Assembly: GCF_019649055.1 (NCBI RefSeq)
Contig: NW_026570294.1
Location: 310,001 to 374,000 of the forward strand
DNA length: 64,000 bases
Direction: 5' to 3'
Source: Paramacrobiotus metropolitanus
Taxonomy: Eukaryota > Tardigrada > Eutardigrada > Parachela > Macrobiotidae
Part shown: positions 1 through 12,054 of the stretch, piece by piece
Layout of the letters: the number at the start of each line of letters is the position of its first letter
Numbering within the stretch: the stretch's first letter is position 1
Notes under the pieces: generated by a model
What the model was told of the DNA's origin: nothing
The model's input: the letters and a program-made list of their open reading frames with translations, nothing else
The model's database searches: none
Made by a program: the position numbers and the translations under genes

Positions 1-9
1 TTCTCCGTA

Positions 10-412
10 CTGTAGCCGCTGGATGAAGTGGCTCCACAGAGTCTGGTATACGGGAAAATGCAGGCCCAATATACACACATTGCTCCGTGCAGAATTGTGT
101 TTGATTTCAAACAATTTTCACTCTGATGCTGACGTTCTACATGTTTTACTGAGTTTCTTAATTTTAGCAACGTACGATAATTATTGTAAGAGCATAATGT
201 CACAGCTAGGATAGTTTCCGATTTATAAATCTGGTTTGTTGTGGTTTTTGGGGTGCCCCTGGCAGGGGCAGAACAGTTAGTAACAGTACAGTACTAATAT
301 CGAAAAGCAAAGTGCGCGCCTCCCGGTGGGAGGAAGGCTCGTGCTCAATGCCCGGCCAGGTGCAGGCAGCGGGCGGATCTAAAAGTGGAGCCACTTCATC
401 TAGCGGCTACAG
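10..412. mobile_element. MITE, family A copy 1 (TA target site, Tc1/mariner-like)
   Basis: The ends are inverted repeats of about 28 bp (10-37 and 385-412) with one mismatch, beginning CTGTAGCCGCT. A TA dinucleotide flanks each side (8-9 and 413-414), the target site expected for Tc1/mariner-type cut-and-paste elements. The roughly 400-bp body has no credible ORF. A second member at 45729-46262 shares the terminal bases, a CGGGAAAA-rich subterminal block and an internal block (TTGTTGTGG then GGGGTGCCCC), in opposite orientation. It is therefore a non-autonomous element that needs a transposase encoded elsewhere. Confidence 0.85.
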
Positions 413-2188
413 TAACCAAAATGCTGCCGATTGGTGTTTGATTTGAAATACAACAAGTTTCCAGATTTTACCGAACAGCTGTTCGTTATATATTAAAGTT
501 GAGATTAATAACCAAGAATCGTGTTGCCAATAACTTGCGCGCTTCCAACGTTGAAATATGTAACGTGGGGCCTTATGGGCGCCCACGTACCATCGACGGC
601 GAAACAGCGGCGAACCCGGATTGAGGCTTTAATGCCGAAATCTAAGGTGCGCACCGTGGCGCAGCAAACACCGACTAATGAGATCGGATCCTACAGCCAG
701 CGCAGCTGTGCTGTAGGTCCGTCAAAACAGCAGCAATGTGTGGGATGGAAATCCCCAGAACAGCAAAACACAATGGCGAATGGCCAATCATGAAGGCGGA
801 GCTATCGGCCTTCACAAATATAAAGGTGACTTTGATAATAAAACGGGAATTTTACATGAATTCCTTTTCCTTTTATAAGCGCTGTTATTAGTAACTAATA
901 AAATTTCTGGAGTCAATATACCCGATAAATGTATACGTCTAGGCTGAGTTTAGCAACAGTTCACAAAAATGCTTCGCTAGAATTCCAGCAATTACGTCTT
1001 CCGCCTGGATTTTGCGGTCACACTATGCAACTATTCTTTGCGCTGTTTCTGCTTGCGTTGTTAGATACGAGTATGATCGTTAGCTACGAAATACTAGTAC
1101 TGTACTACAGTAGTTATCCAGTACTGGCTTATTTGTATGCTCACACGTTATCAGTGAGCGGATATGGTTGGGAATGAGTCATGCGAGAAAGAGTCGGTTG
1201 TTGACCCACACAAAAGATTCTTACGCACATTTAACGGACAGTATTACTATACATAGAAATCACACATTATACGTACACGTATCTTCGGCTCATTTGTGCT
1301 GATAATAAAGATCTCAAAAAAACGCACATTGGCTTGGTGAAAGTAACACTAACTAGTACCACAGCTACGAGTATTTCCAAAACGAAAAATAAATAAAAAC
1401 TTTAAACTTTTAATTAGTGAAAATTCCGATAAATAATGCTGTATTCAACGGTGTGACGGACACATAACTGTAATCAACGGTGCAACGGACACATAACCTC
1501 TTCTCACTTACGGGCGCAATAAAAATCTGCACAGCTGTCTGTATATACTGTCGTGTTATTATGGACCAGATAACAACGACAACAGTTCTACCTGGGCTGT
1601 GCGCGACTGTCTGTATTGCAAGTTACCTGTGGTCAGCAGGTGCACCAACAAATACCTGTGTCGCTGTGGGCTAAATAATCCTCGGTACCGGAATGAAAAT
1701 CCAAAATTAAATATGTTCCAAATAATTCAACGCGCGCAATTGTATCAAAATCTCTCCAGGTCACAAATTATTAGCATAATCTCACAATGTGATGCACTTA
1801 CAAGTCTTCCTTCACGCCATTTGTCGCAGTATAGAGTTCTCCTGTAAGCGCACCTGTGCTACACCTGTGTAGGTCGACGATGACCTTTACGTGTTACCGA
1901 TGTGTCCCTATAACGATTAGACAACGCACCCGTATGATAGTGACCTTTATTCAATATAACCCTATGCCCACAATAACAATGCTAATGCTAGGTAATCCAG
2001 GTGTAGCCTGGGAGTCGACTGAGAGTCTGCTGGTAGACTGCTGTCAGACTACTGACTGGTACGGTGTGGAGGGGCGCTTTATATATGGTCCTGGTCCGGA
2101 TGGGCTCGGCTGCCATGGGTGGGGCTGGTGTGGCGACAAGCCAATGACAGAGTGCATGACGGCATGATGATGTAATATGCGGTCCGCG
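413..2188. other. Intergenic, no gene recognised
   Basis: Only short ORFs with no recognisable domain are present. A short imperfect direct repeat of about 29 bp (containing CAACGGTG and ACGGACACATAAC) lies at 1441-1498. No cyclase-like reading frame is found on the minus strand, which matters for the truncated receptor gene that ends at 2189. Confidence 0.6.
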
Positions 2189-5100
2189 TTACGTCATATG
2201 ACCGCGCAGGAATGTGCAGGGCATACCAACACGTAGGCTTCCCGTGACTAATGGTCGTGCAGTGCGACTAGTGACGATGTCGTCACAGTACATATCGCTC
2301 TCCTTCGTTGCTTTGACTGCTGCCCCGGAAATAACTTCCGGTGCGGCCCACAAGATGCTGGGATCCAGTGGCAGCTCTGCGGGGTAGACGCTTCCATAAA
2401 GTTTTCCTCGAAACTTCGCCACCGCGTACGACGAAAGTTTCAAGCAGAAGCGCTTGTCTATCTTAATGCCTAGGCTCGATAAGGTCCCGTGATAATGCAG
2501 CAAAGTTTGGTGGAGATATTTTAATCCCTGTACACAGGTACAAATGTTAGTAAGACCCTTGCCGTGTTTAACGGTTGATGTTGTTTCTTACATGCACTAC
2601 TTCCCAAATCATCGATGTCTTTAAGGTGTGATCTAAGTGTATGGGTTCGCTCTCTATCAGCAAGCGTAGCGTATCGCGAGCGCCATAATCGAAAACCATA
2701 CAGGAACCCGCAGGCATCACACGGACAGTATTGGCCGTAATACCGACAAATTTATTCAGGTTCTCGTGATGCAGATGTTTCATCTAATAGGGAATAAGTT
2801 TCTGAACCCCACTCGAAGGTTGTAAAGGCTACCAACATATTGAATTTTACCTGATGTAGGACATTGCGGAAAGTTGCTTGCGCTAGGATAGCATTCACTG
2901 ACAAGCATTTCCTATAAAACGAGTCTATGACAACTGAGCGACCGCGGTATAAGCGTCGGTTAATGCAGACACTGATTTCGCTTTCGGAATGCAGCTGCCG
3001 TACAATGACACAAGCTGGTCCAAGATCGGAAAGCGGTTGCAGGTCAGTCGACGATAAGTGCCACCATGGTGAATCACTGAGCTTTTTATTTGAGCGATTC
3101 CTGTAAAAATGACCTTATTCATACTCCAACAGGAGATAAAGGTTCTGGAGAAATCACCAGCAGATCACAGCTGTCAGTCCAATACAGGCAATAACCGCTA
3201 TAGCCACCACAACTCCGGTGAAAACTGTTCTTGACACTGCAACGCAATATAGCATGTTAAACCAAAAAATGGAGATTTCGAGCGAGACCTTTAATTTGGT
3301 CCTGGTGAGATGAACGAATTGCAGGCATATCAATAGTTATTCAGTGTAGCGCTTGCGGGACAAGTTGGCCGCCATGCATCGTAGCGGCCTGCGAGCGGCT
3401 GCAAACTACTCTGGAATATCCACGGAATCGTTCATGACTAAGCACGGGATCCTTCCTCTGTTCACAAGATGGAGACAAAACGAAGCGACGTGGTTGTACA
3501 AAATCAAGCATCCGGAAAAATTCCATGTGCCGCAGTACATCAGCGAGATGGTGGAATTCAAAGAAGAAGTGAAACCGTACAATCTTCGAAAAGGGAACCG
3601 GACCATAATCAAGGCGAAAGCAAAGAAAAAAGTCGGCGAAACAACCTTGGCTTGGAAGCTTAATAAATTGTGGAAATTTTTCGTGGATTCTAATTCTTCT
3701 GATATTTTTAGTGTTCGATCTGTTGGTGCGTTTAAGCATGCGTTGCGCAGTGCAAATTTTGTTTAAGCGTGCTGGGAATTTCACTGTGCAGTTACTGTTT
3801 GGCCAGGTTTAAAATCCCATGCTAGTATGTCACCCTAGCCGGAAATGGGCTACCTGCTCCACGAAGAAATAATAATAATAATAATAATAACAACAGCGTC
3901 CTGAATTTCAAAATGCTTATTAAATTTGACCAGAATGGTATTTTGAAAGGGCCTTACTACTGCTGGTTGGGCAAAGGTCGTTGCGGAATCCACACTGTGG
4001 CACGTCGGTGGGCTGACCGCATTTGCTTTTCCACGTGTTCGCTAATTTTGGGGAAACTTCTTTCAGGTCGGAAGAGAACGTATCATAATGCCAGGTATCC
4101 TGTTGGAAATTTGATCGATACTTAGTCAGTCAACTTTAACGAAAGGCAGAACAAGATTTGCTATCGGAGGAAGTAAAGACTCGACAATTTAGATTGTCTT
4201 CGTTGGACGCCTAATTCGGGAAAAGACAGGAGAAAGCCGATCTACCGCCTTCTTGAAACAACGCATCAGTCTACCGATAATGAAGGGAAACGCTGCCGCA
4301 ATTTTAGGCACTTTGCCGGGCAGAAGTAAATTTGGGGAAGGGAATGATTCTGGTTGTTTCTGGAACTTGTAACCGTAGTGTGTAACCATTGTTGTTGAAC
4401 ACAAAGGAAACCAACCATTAAAATGAAATAAAAAATTTAGATTGTGCAGAGCTTTCTTGACTCAAAAACGCCGGTATCGGCGTTGAATCGATGGTAAACA
4501 TCGTTCACTCGCTTTCCGTTTTCATTGATGGAAAAATTTCGGAAGCATATGTTAAACAATCGATTGTAGAATCTTTTGACAAAACTGGTTCCCGTTAAGG
4601 CGTGGATCTCCTTTCGGACTTCGTCCAAAACCTATAAACCTTTAATTGTATAGAAGTTCTTTCCAGTTAAAATAGGGTCTGATGTCTTACGCTAGCAACC
4701 GCAATCACAGATTCGTACCCCGAAATGGCCAGATCGTTAAGCTATAAAACACAGGGCGTACTTCGTCAAATTAGCAATTTATACTTATGGTAACGGGATA
4801 CCTGTCATTGCGAGATACTGAGCGGTTGTAACGCTAGAACGAAATAGTATTAGCTTTTTCCAGTTCATCGTCGATAAGTTCCCATCTTGGATTCGGGTTC
4901 TGGAAGTTGATCAGTGACTGGAAGCCATCGTGAGCTGCCTAATTCGTGACGCCAGCAAATGCCAACTCATTAAGTACGGACCACTAAAGGTAATAAACCG
5001 ACCGCGGGCACTCACTTCGTCGTTGCCATCGAAAAACTGCCAAAGAATTTCCGTTTGACCTGGCACCCGTGTGGTTTGCACTTTGCAGAGTGAAGAATAT

Positions 5101-6932
5101 CTGTAACGATTAATTTAAGCAATGAAGTTTAAGGCAACGGAACTGCAAAAGGTCTATCTTTAATAATAACAGGTAGCGCATGGTCAGTAAAGATATAGCA
5201 AATATAGTACACGGAAGCGACTAAGTGCTAACGTACATAGTCGCCGTTGGTCATGTTTAGGCGATTTGCCGTCACCTGTCGATCAAAAAGAGCGTATACG
5301 TATAACGAGTCAGTGTGGTCAGAAAGTTAGTAATAATAATCCATGACGCTCACCATAATATCGCGAACAACACGAGGATGAGCGCAGATCACTCCCACTG
5401 TCATGGTCATAAACAGGCAAAAATCATGATTTTAGCAATGTTCCGTATCATAATTATGATTTAACGATGCATCACCTCGGCTTTGGTTCTGCATCCGTGA
5501 CAGGAGTGTTGTGGAGTCTTGACTTCCTCTGGAGCTGAATTCCAGTTTATAGGTAAGATATTTGGTTGTCGTTGATCCATCTAGAGACCGCTTAAGATCG
5601 TGGCAGGCTATCATAGGACACACCCCTTTGCTGGAACTGCATGGGCGTATCGCACAAGAGCGTAATGTTACTCCAACGGTATCTGTCTAATAATAGCTTG
5701 AAACTCCGGAACGTTGCTACTTCATCCGAGGATGTAAAGCTCATTAACGTTGGATAACGTTCTTTATCGGCAAGCGTACTGTACTATCGCTTGCTGAACT
5801 AAAAAAGACGATACTAAGGATGCATAAGGTACTTTCGAATTTTAATCTTTTTTTTGTAACGCAGGTCAGCGTTTCGGTTGATTGTGGCTTTTTCCTCCGG
5901 TTAAATAGGCAGTTCTTAAATTTCATATGTTTCATTAAAAGCCGTTTGCAAGAGTGACCTTACGATGCAATCAGCGGAACATCCCATTCTGCAATGCAAA
6001 CCGCATTGTGATTGATGAAATTCAATAAATACTCAGTTGATGTTGAATATATCAAAGTTGTAGTCAAGGTGACAATCAATAATCAGTCGCACTAACTTAT
6101 GGTTAATCTTTATTTGATGAAGATTACCCAATCCAAACTCTTATGGATTGCTGAGAGGAATCGTGTGTAAGTAATTTAGAAACATTCGCTGCATTTGAGC
6201 AACTGGGTTCTCCAACCTGCCTTGGGCAGAGTGTCCAAGATTCAGCATCTCCATGCTACACCCTGTAATAAAATCTGGGAAGATGCAAAAAATTCCTGGA
6301 GGTGGTATGGGAGCGGCTGACAGGTGCAGTACCACTGTAATGTAGTTAATCTCGCAAAAGTTGGAAACCCGTTTCGATACTATCATTTTTATTAAGTTAT
6401 TTGAAAGACTGGGCATGTACCGTACAGTTCTACAGTGCTAACCGATTTGAATCATTTTGTATAAAAGATGCGGGATGTTCTTTAACATACTGGAAAAACT
6501 AACTAAAGCTGATTGAACCGCTTGCAGTAACTTTCTGCTTGTTGTTAATTTTACGTTTTCAAAATTTACGGGAAAGTTTACCTGGAGAAAACATGACCGT
6601 AAAGCTGTGAGGATATCGCAGGATGGCTTGATAGATGGTTTCTGATAAGACCGGAATTAAGGCCGCGCCATCGGCACAACTGAGTGTGCCAGGGTAATGG
6701 ATTGTCGTTCTGGATATATTAACAAATGTCATCGGATAGTCCTGCTGCACTCGCTCCAAGGCCACGTCTAATGCCGGTCCAACTTCGTAATAACTGAATG
6801 CAGTAGCGTCACCGATAAAAATGTTAATGACATGGATGTGTGTTTGATTAGAATCGCCCAATGTGAGCCTGCAAAAAAAAAACTCAGCGCAACATACAGC
6901 GACAAGGTCAACTCATAAACACGCAACGGCAT
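2189..6932 (-). CDS. Receptor guanylate-cyclase-like protein lacking the cyclase domain (ANF-binding + TM + kinase homology)
   Basis: Read on the minus strand. Around 6582-6870 is a start-of-ANF-domain exon with GPALDVALERV followed by a conserved Asp-Gly-Ala stretch, ending at a GTAAAC donor. Further ANF-like pieces lie near 6262 (GCSMEML), 5590-5780 (LLLDRYRWSNITLLCD), about 5020-5110, about 4840-4945 and 4437-4633 (end of the ligand domain). A hydrophobic TM segment lies at 3160-3240 (exon end 3158). The kinase-homology domain follows in exons 2855-3100, 2592-2783 and 2189-2527, with phase-matched introns of 57, 71 and 64 bp; it shows HLHHENLNKFVG, a GLKYLH segment and LWAAPEV. Catalytic kinase residues (HRD, DFG) are replaced, as in receptor cyclase pseudokinases. 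The frame stops just after the APE region. No coiled coil or cyclase catalytic domain follows. Several middle exon borders are unresolved. Confidence 0.75.
3353..3893 (+). mobile_element. 5'-truncated non-LTR retrotransposon (LINE), reverse transcriptase C-terminus and 3' tail
   Basis: The reading frame 3353-3766 has the look of a LINE reverse transcriptase C-terminus: a GILPLFTRWRQNEATWLYKI block, a YNLRKGN motif, then a Trp-containing block and a final FKHAL segment before the stop. About 100 bp of 3' UTR follows, ending in an (AAT)n run at 3867-3891, the simple-repeat tail typical of CR1/Jockey-like LINEs. The upstream domains (endonuclease, RT palm) are missing, so this is a dead 5'-truncated copy. 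It lies antisense in the intron between the ligand-domain and TM exons of the receptor gene. A related fragment sits at about 30233-30790. Confidence 0.75.
6871..6932 (-). other. Probable signal-peptide segment of the receptor gene, one base out of frame
   Basis: An ATG at 6930-6932 (minus) begins a hydrophobic stretch, MPLRVYELTLSLYVALS then Phe residues, that looks like a secretion signal. It runs straight into the ANF exon through a run of ten T (minus strand, 6873-6882). With ten T the signal is one nucleotide out of frame with the following LTLGDSNQTHIHV; eleven would join them. The run is followed by GCAG, so it could instead be a splice acceptor with the first exon further upstream. 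Homopolymer assembly error, real frameshift and intron all remain possible. Confidence 0.4.
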
Positions 6933-8234
6933 TCTGGTGGAATAATCACAACTACAGCGTTCGCATCAATATTTCGGCGATGAAAATTATAAAATGTACA
7001 TATTACTGTGCTGAAAGTACTGTCTTATCTTAACGTAAATCTTATCCTGAAGTAGCTGGTTATTCAATCTCCTTGAACCCTACTCAAGCCATACGAAAGA
7101 ATTATTTTATAGTATACTCTGCAATATCAAATGGAATTCCAATCTAATATTCCAATCACCACATAGTCTAGCACCGTTGCCGTGAGGTATGCATGAGAAA
7201 TTAAGTTCAATGGCGTTTCACCTGGCGTTCCCGTAACCTGGTCGTCATGATGACAGCATTTGTGGGAGTTTCCATTACTTAATTTGGCCCTCATATCGGC
7301 AGGAACGGATCCGTATGATCTGTCATTACACCAGTACCGATAATCATTTCAACCGATGGAGTAGCGAATGTGGGCGAAATTTCCTCCGGTGAGAGGAGTC
7401 AATTATACAATATCCTTTCCAAGTTTCCATTTACTTACAAGCTTTTCTCAGCATGTAATAAATGACATTCTGCACTTTGCTGTATTCATAGAACTTGCGA
7501 TGGGGAAGAGCCACGATAAATGCTTAGTTAGCCAAATCGCTTCCGATGTCAAGAAGCAAGCATGCAATAATCGCACTCAACTGTACGAAGAATTGACCGC
7601 TTGTCTGTACTGTTCAAGCAAAGAGGCTGATTCAAAATTCCCCTAAATAAGTGAAACGATCGCTTCGCAATCTGGCTAATGCGTATTTTTTGAATGGCAA
7701 CGCCTACTCACACTGGAGGATATACTTACCTAATTGCGACGCACAGTAGTACAAGCACTACCGACCTTCAACGGTTATTCCCACCTCTTCTCATTTTAGG
7801 ACAACAGATTGTGCCACTAAAACACAACAAGCTGCTTGGTTTGTTGACAAACATATCCTAGTTTTCTGCTACACTAATAATTTTGGTACATTTTATCTCG
7901 CTTGTAATTGTTGTGCATGATTTCAGTTTTATCTGTAAGCTATGGGTAGGGTTTTTGAATTCGTAATGTGGGTTGCGTTAGACCTGCTCGTTATTTTCTT
8001 TGCTCGCTAATGCACAACCTGCAAAAATCCTGCATCAGCAGTGAAGTATCCACGCCAACTTGAACTCACATAGAAAATCTACGCCGAAACAAAGTTCTAT
8101 TCAGGAACAATTTAGTTACCTATTGTAAGTATTGATACGTAAATGTCGCTGTTTCGGCATTTACAGTCAGATAACCGTTCATGCGACGCAATTACATGAA
8201 TATTTATACTTCTTTAAGATTGATGGGCCGTCAG
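6933..8234. other. Intergenic, no gene supported
   Basis: A 92-codon ORF at 7368-7646 (+) begins at ATG and ends with a Cys-containing stretch (ACNNRTQLYEELTACLYC), but it shows no domain, signal peptide or splice evidence I can use. The rest of the interval is AT-rich spacer between two minus-strand genes. Confidence 0.4.
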
Positions 8235-10017
8235 TTAGGGTTCCGATAAAAAATCTTTAACCCAACTGGGATTATTTTTCAAGGCTTGCTCCGGATTTTT
8301 CGATTCTTTACAGTCGAGAAGCTGGATTTTCTCAGTCACGCGTATGCTGATTTTAATTTCTTCTAACCTTTTAATACTGTCCAAAAAGCCTGTCCGCTTT
8401 TCGGACTTTTCTGCTTCAATTAAAATATCCACGTAAGCAGCATTCCCGATCGCGTTAGGGAGAAGCGCAGTCGCCTGAATTCTCTGTAGACATTCAAGCG
8501 ATTCCACAATAGGTGCAGCCATTTCCAATACATTTCTTGCAAAAGTATCCGTCAAACTCTCTAAAATATTTTGTGTTGCCTTCTTTTTGTCCTCAGCTTT
8601 ATCACGAACTTCCTTCATACTCTCGTCTATCTTGGCTTCGCCCCTGAAGCCAGACTGGAACCGGTACTGCATGTTTGCATGTTCGAACGCATAACAGTTA
8701 CGTGGGCAAACAAAACACCGTCCATCCATCATTATCTCAGCGGGAATCTTATCGGTGTTTTGTAAATGCCTATACGACTGATAACACGTTGTGTTGCAAC
8801 GTAAGCAGTTGGTAGCGTACTGCCCAACTGGAACTTCCGTTTTGCTCGTATAAGGGATGTTTCTCACTTGCTCGTATTTGCTGTTTGCCTTTATTTCTGC
8901 CTCCAGTTGTTGTAGCTCTACCTGTGGATCAAGAGACGATTAATCTCATGTTTTATAACACGCCCACGTTTTTGTAAACAATTGATAACTAATTACCATA
9001 TGTGAAAAATTAAATAGAGTAGAAACAATATTAATAATATTTTAGATGGCTTTACATTCCTACCTGATGTTTCCGGATCGTTTCCATTGAATTTTTATTA
9101 CTCATATATAAAGGAACCAAAAGCCGCATTGCCTCTTTTAGTGCATGCCGTTCATGCAGTACTTTACATGTCAGATTCAGTCGGCAGGGACTAGTCCGCT
9201 GGAGATGAAGAAAAAATTTGTCGATACTGTTTTCGCACATGTTCCAGTATAACGTACTGAATGGACCACAGTTCTCATTATTATCAGCGTATAGTGCGCA
9301 ATTGTTGAAAGAAAACCATTGTTTATAAGGGATTTCGGCTTTCTTAGCGGCAGCCAAGACCGGAGGATCTTTATCGTCCGCAAACGTACAGAGCAAAAAT
9401 ATATTTTCGGCAACGTCTTTTCCAAACAAAGCCAACACGGAATTGTATATATATTGCTGGGTTACGGTCAACCGTGGTCTGGCACTTTGGGTTACGATGC
9501 AGACCGCATCCAAATGCGTAATTCCAAGCTGTCGGGTATTTTCATCGCTTAGAAAATGTTGGATCTGGCGAATAATTTCCTCATCGCGCAGCATGCCTTG
9601 CGTGTCACCTAAACCGGGTGTGTCAATAATTTTCAGACAAAACTGCGATGCCACTGCCGGATTTGGCGATATTTCATATACGGTAACATGTTTTGTGATA
9701 CTTTTTGCTTGATTTGTGTCTTCATCGTCCTCCAGAGCAACTTCGAAGCGAACGCTGTCGGTCCATTTGACACCAAAACTATGATTAGCGAATGCGTTAA
9801 TCAGCGTTGTCTTTCCAGCTCCAGTTGCTCCCACCAGTAAAATAACTTTTTCGGGTTTAGTACTCTTTGCCGCAGTTGCGGGGCATCTTTTAAATTTTTG
9901 TGATCCATCCAGTTTCATTGAAACTCCGTAAATATCAGGAGAACCGACAGAAAGCAATTTAGCATTTTCTACTAGTCCATATATGTACTGCGAGCGCGCA
10001 GTTTCCATGTTCGACAT
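8235..10017 (-). CDS. AIG1/IMAP-like GTPase with C-terminal Cys-rich region
   Basis: Two exons: 9064-10017 and 8235-8921, joined in phase 0 by a 142-bp intron (donor CAG/GTAGGA, acceptor CCACAG/GTAGAG). The predicted protein is 546 aa, counting from the ATG at 10017. Exon 1 holds a complete P-loop GTPase core: Walker A GATGAGKTT (about residues 63-71), a G3 motif IIDTPGLGD (about 131-139), and LLCTFADD in the region where AIG1-type GTPases carry their G4-like motif. Exon 2 begins with a short coiled-coil-like segment (ELQQLEAEIKA) and then Cys pairs (NCLRCNTTC, CFVCPRNC) with a nearby His, possibly metal-binding, followed by a helical tail. AIG1/IMAP-type GTPases act at membranes in immunity and stress; the role here is unknown. 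A close paralogue with the same exon layout lies at 22919-25369. Confidence 0.85.
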
Positions 10018-12050
10018 GACTAACCAGATCGCAGATACGCGCCGTGAATAATATATCAAGTGTCAAAGTTTTTCGAATTACTATAGAACCTCAAAATCCT
10101 TATGCGTATGGCAAAAATAAATATGAGGCAAAAGTAAAGGGCGTAAGTAAAAAACCTGAATGCGAAAAAACTCAAAATGTCGGTCAGTTCTCCTTTAATG
10201 TTCCATTAAAGATACATGTAGTTGTTCAGGTCATAATTCCTCGTGCTTACGAGGAATTAAGATTATCAGACAATATACAGTATTTCTAATGCTTATTAGC
10301 AGTACTGTATATTGTATGATAATCGGCTTATCAATTTTAAATTCATCGGGTACTGATCGATTTTAGATTCACCGAATAGAAACAAGGCACGGTATCTGGA
10401 ACGTAGTGCATACAATGAAGACTGGATAAAAGATTTTCTCTTTCTGATAACAACAAATTGTTGATTATCGTCTATTGGTAGTACGTACTAGAATAGAAAT
10501 GCACCGACTGATTATTGTATCAGTGTGGCATAACGCTCTGCCTCTTAGTAATTTTCTGTGCGATATCCTGTATATCTAACGTGATACTTAGGCAATTTAG
10601 CGTACAGAAGTCCTTACAAAACGCTCTTGCAGCTTACGCGCAAGATGCATCACATTTATAGGATATGTCTGAAAGCTTTTTGAAAACGAGGTGCATCGCT
10701 AAGAAATGAACAAGCTTGAAATGGAGACCACCTGACCTTTGCATGTTTTTAGAAAGTGCACTCAGGTCAACTTGGCATACAGCATGTTAGCAACCGCATG
10801 GTGCTTACTGCTTTTCTGCAGGCCTGTTTAAATCACGTTCATTTGTCTACTCGAGCAAAATGCTGTGAAAGATACAAACAGTTTATGTCTCTGCGCGCAA
10901 AAGTCCCGGCGGATGTAAATTAAACAATCGAAATCGGAATTATGTGTTTAAGTAAGTACCGGCAATTGGCGCATCCACAATATGCTGACCGGCAGGTTGC
11001 TCGGAAGCAAAACGGCAGTCCGGAATCGACACTCCTATTATGCTAATTAATGTTCCTAGATGTTAATAAAATAATAGCTATGAGTGAATAACACAGTACA
11101 AAACATAAATCGTCGTGTTACTGTAATGACGTAATATAAAAGTAATGTAGCAAGGAAAAGAAAGTACAGACTGTACAGTGAATCTTCTGTGCAACATATA
11201 CCGTCCGCTCTTGCCTTCCTGAATATTGCAGAGGGGTGTATGTTAAATAGAAGCAGTACCCCTAGGGGCGCTGCCCTTAGGGGTAGGGCCCCTGGGGGTA
11301 AGCCATAATTATATTTTTCCATAGGAGCAAGCACGGTAAAGCGACAGCTTCGATTTACTCTTTGCAAGTTGATTATCAAATATATGTATCCCTCACACCG
11401 CCAGAGGCCAGAGTACAGTATACAAATCATTCGTTCTGAACGTAAAAGGTGTACAGAGGGTTGTTTATTCAGCCAATTGTGGTCAGTTTCTCAAAAATTC
11501 TTATGTAGGCGCCGCAAGCACATATTTCTTTTTCATATATATTTTATCTGAAAGCCACAACATTCTGCCATACTATCAAGATTCAGATCTATATTGCCAC
11601 GAATGGGATACACCAGAGCCGGCAAACCAGAAAAGACTGACCAAAACCAATATTATATTCTGAAAGCCCGTAATCGAAAACCCGGCCAGCTAGTATTCAT
11701 TTCTTTTAAAACCTCTCCCGCTTCGAGCGCCACAGCGGAAGAGTTTTGACTACCTTCACCAAATGTAACTAAATTATTATAATAATAATTATCATCGTGG
11801 TATTTTTAACCATGCAATGTTGCCACGTAAACCAAATAAAATATAGTTAAAAAATGAAAGTATTTTCCACTAATTAAAATATCAGAATCAATTTAATTAG
11901 CAGACCGTTGGCGTTATTGCGACAAAAACGACTACATATCCAACGTTGTCATCGAGGACAATTTCTAAACAAGTACCGGCCAAGCAGCGATAGACAGAAC
12001 TACCGCCACTGTTCAGTACACAAGCCCGTTAGTTGACCAAATTACAACTA
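10018..12050. other. Intergenic, no gene recognised
   Basis: No coding region I can support. It contains a strong stem-loop at 10261-10324 (listed separately) and a G/C-run-rich patch at about 11259-11302 with several GGGG and CCCC runs. ORFs on both strands at 11056-11551 have no recognisable content. Confidence 0.5.
10261..10324. repeat. Stem-loop, 22-bp arms
   Basis: The arms 10261-10282 (starts GATTATCAGACAATATAC) and 10303-10324 are reverse complements with a single mismatch, separated by a 20-nt loop. No TIR-flanking duplication is obvious. It could be a very short foldback element or a structured transcript. Confidence 0.7.
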
Positions 12051-12054
12051 CATT

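Noticed and set aside
3341-3784. 147-codon minus-strand ORF opposite the LINE fragment
   Set aside because: Antisense shadow of the reverse transcriptase frame.
7368-7646. 92-codon ORF
   Set aside because: No domain, signal peptide, paralogue or splice evidence.
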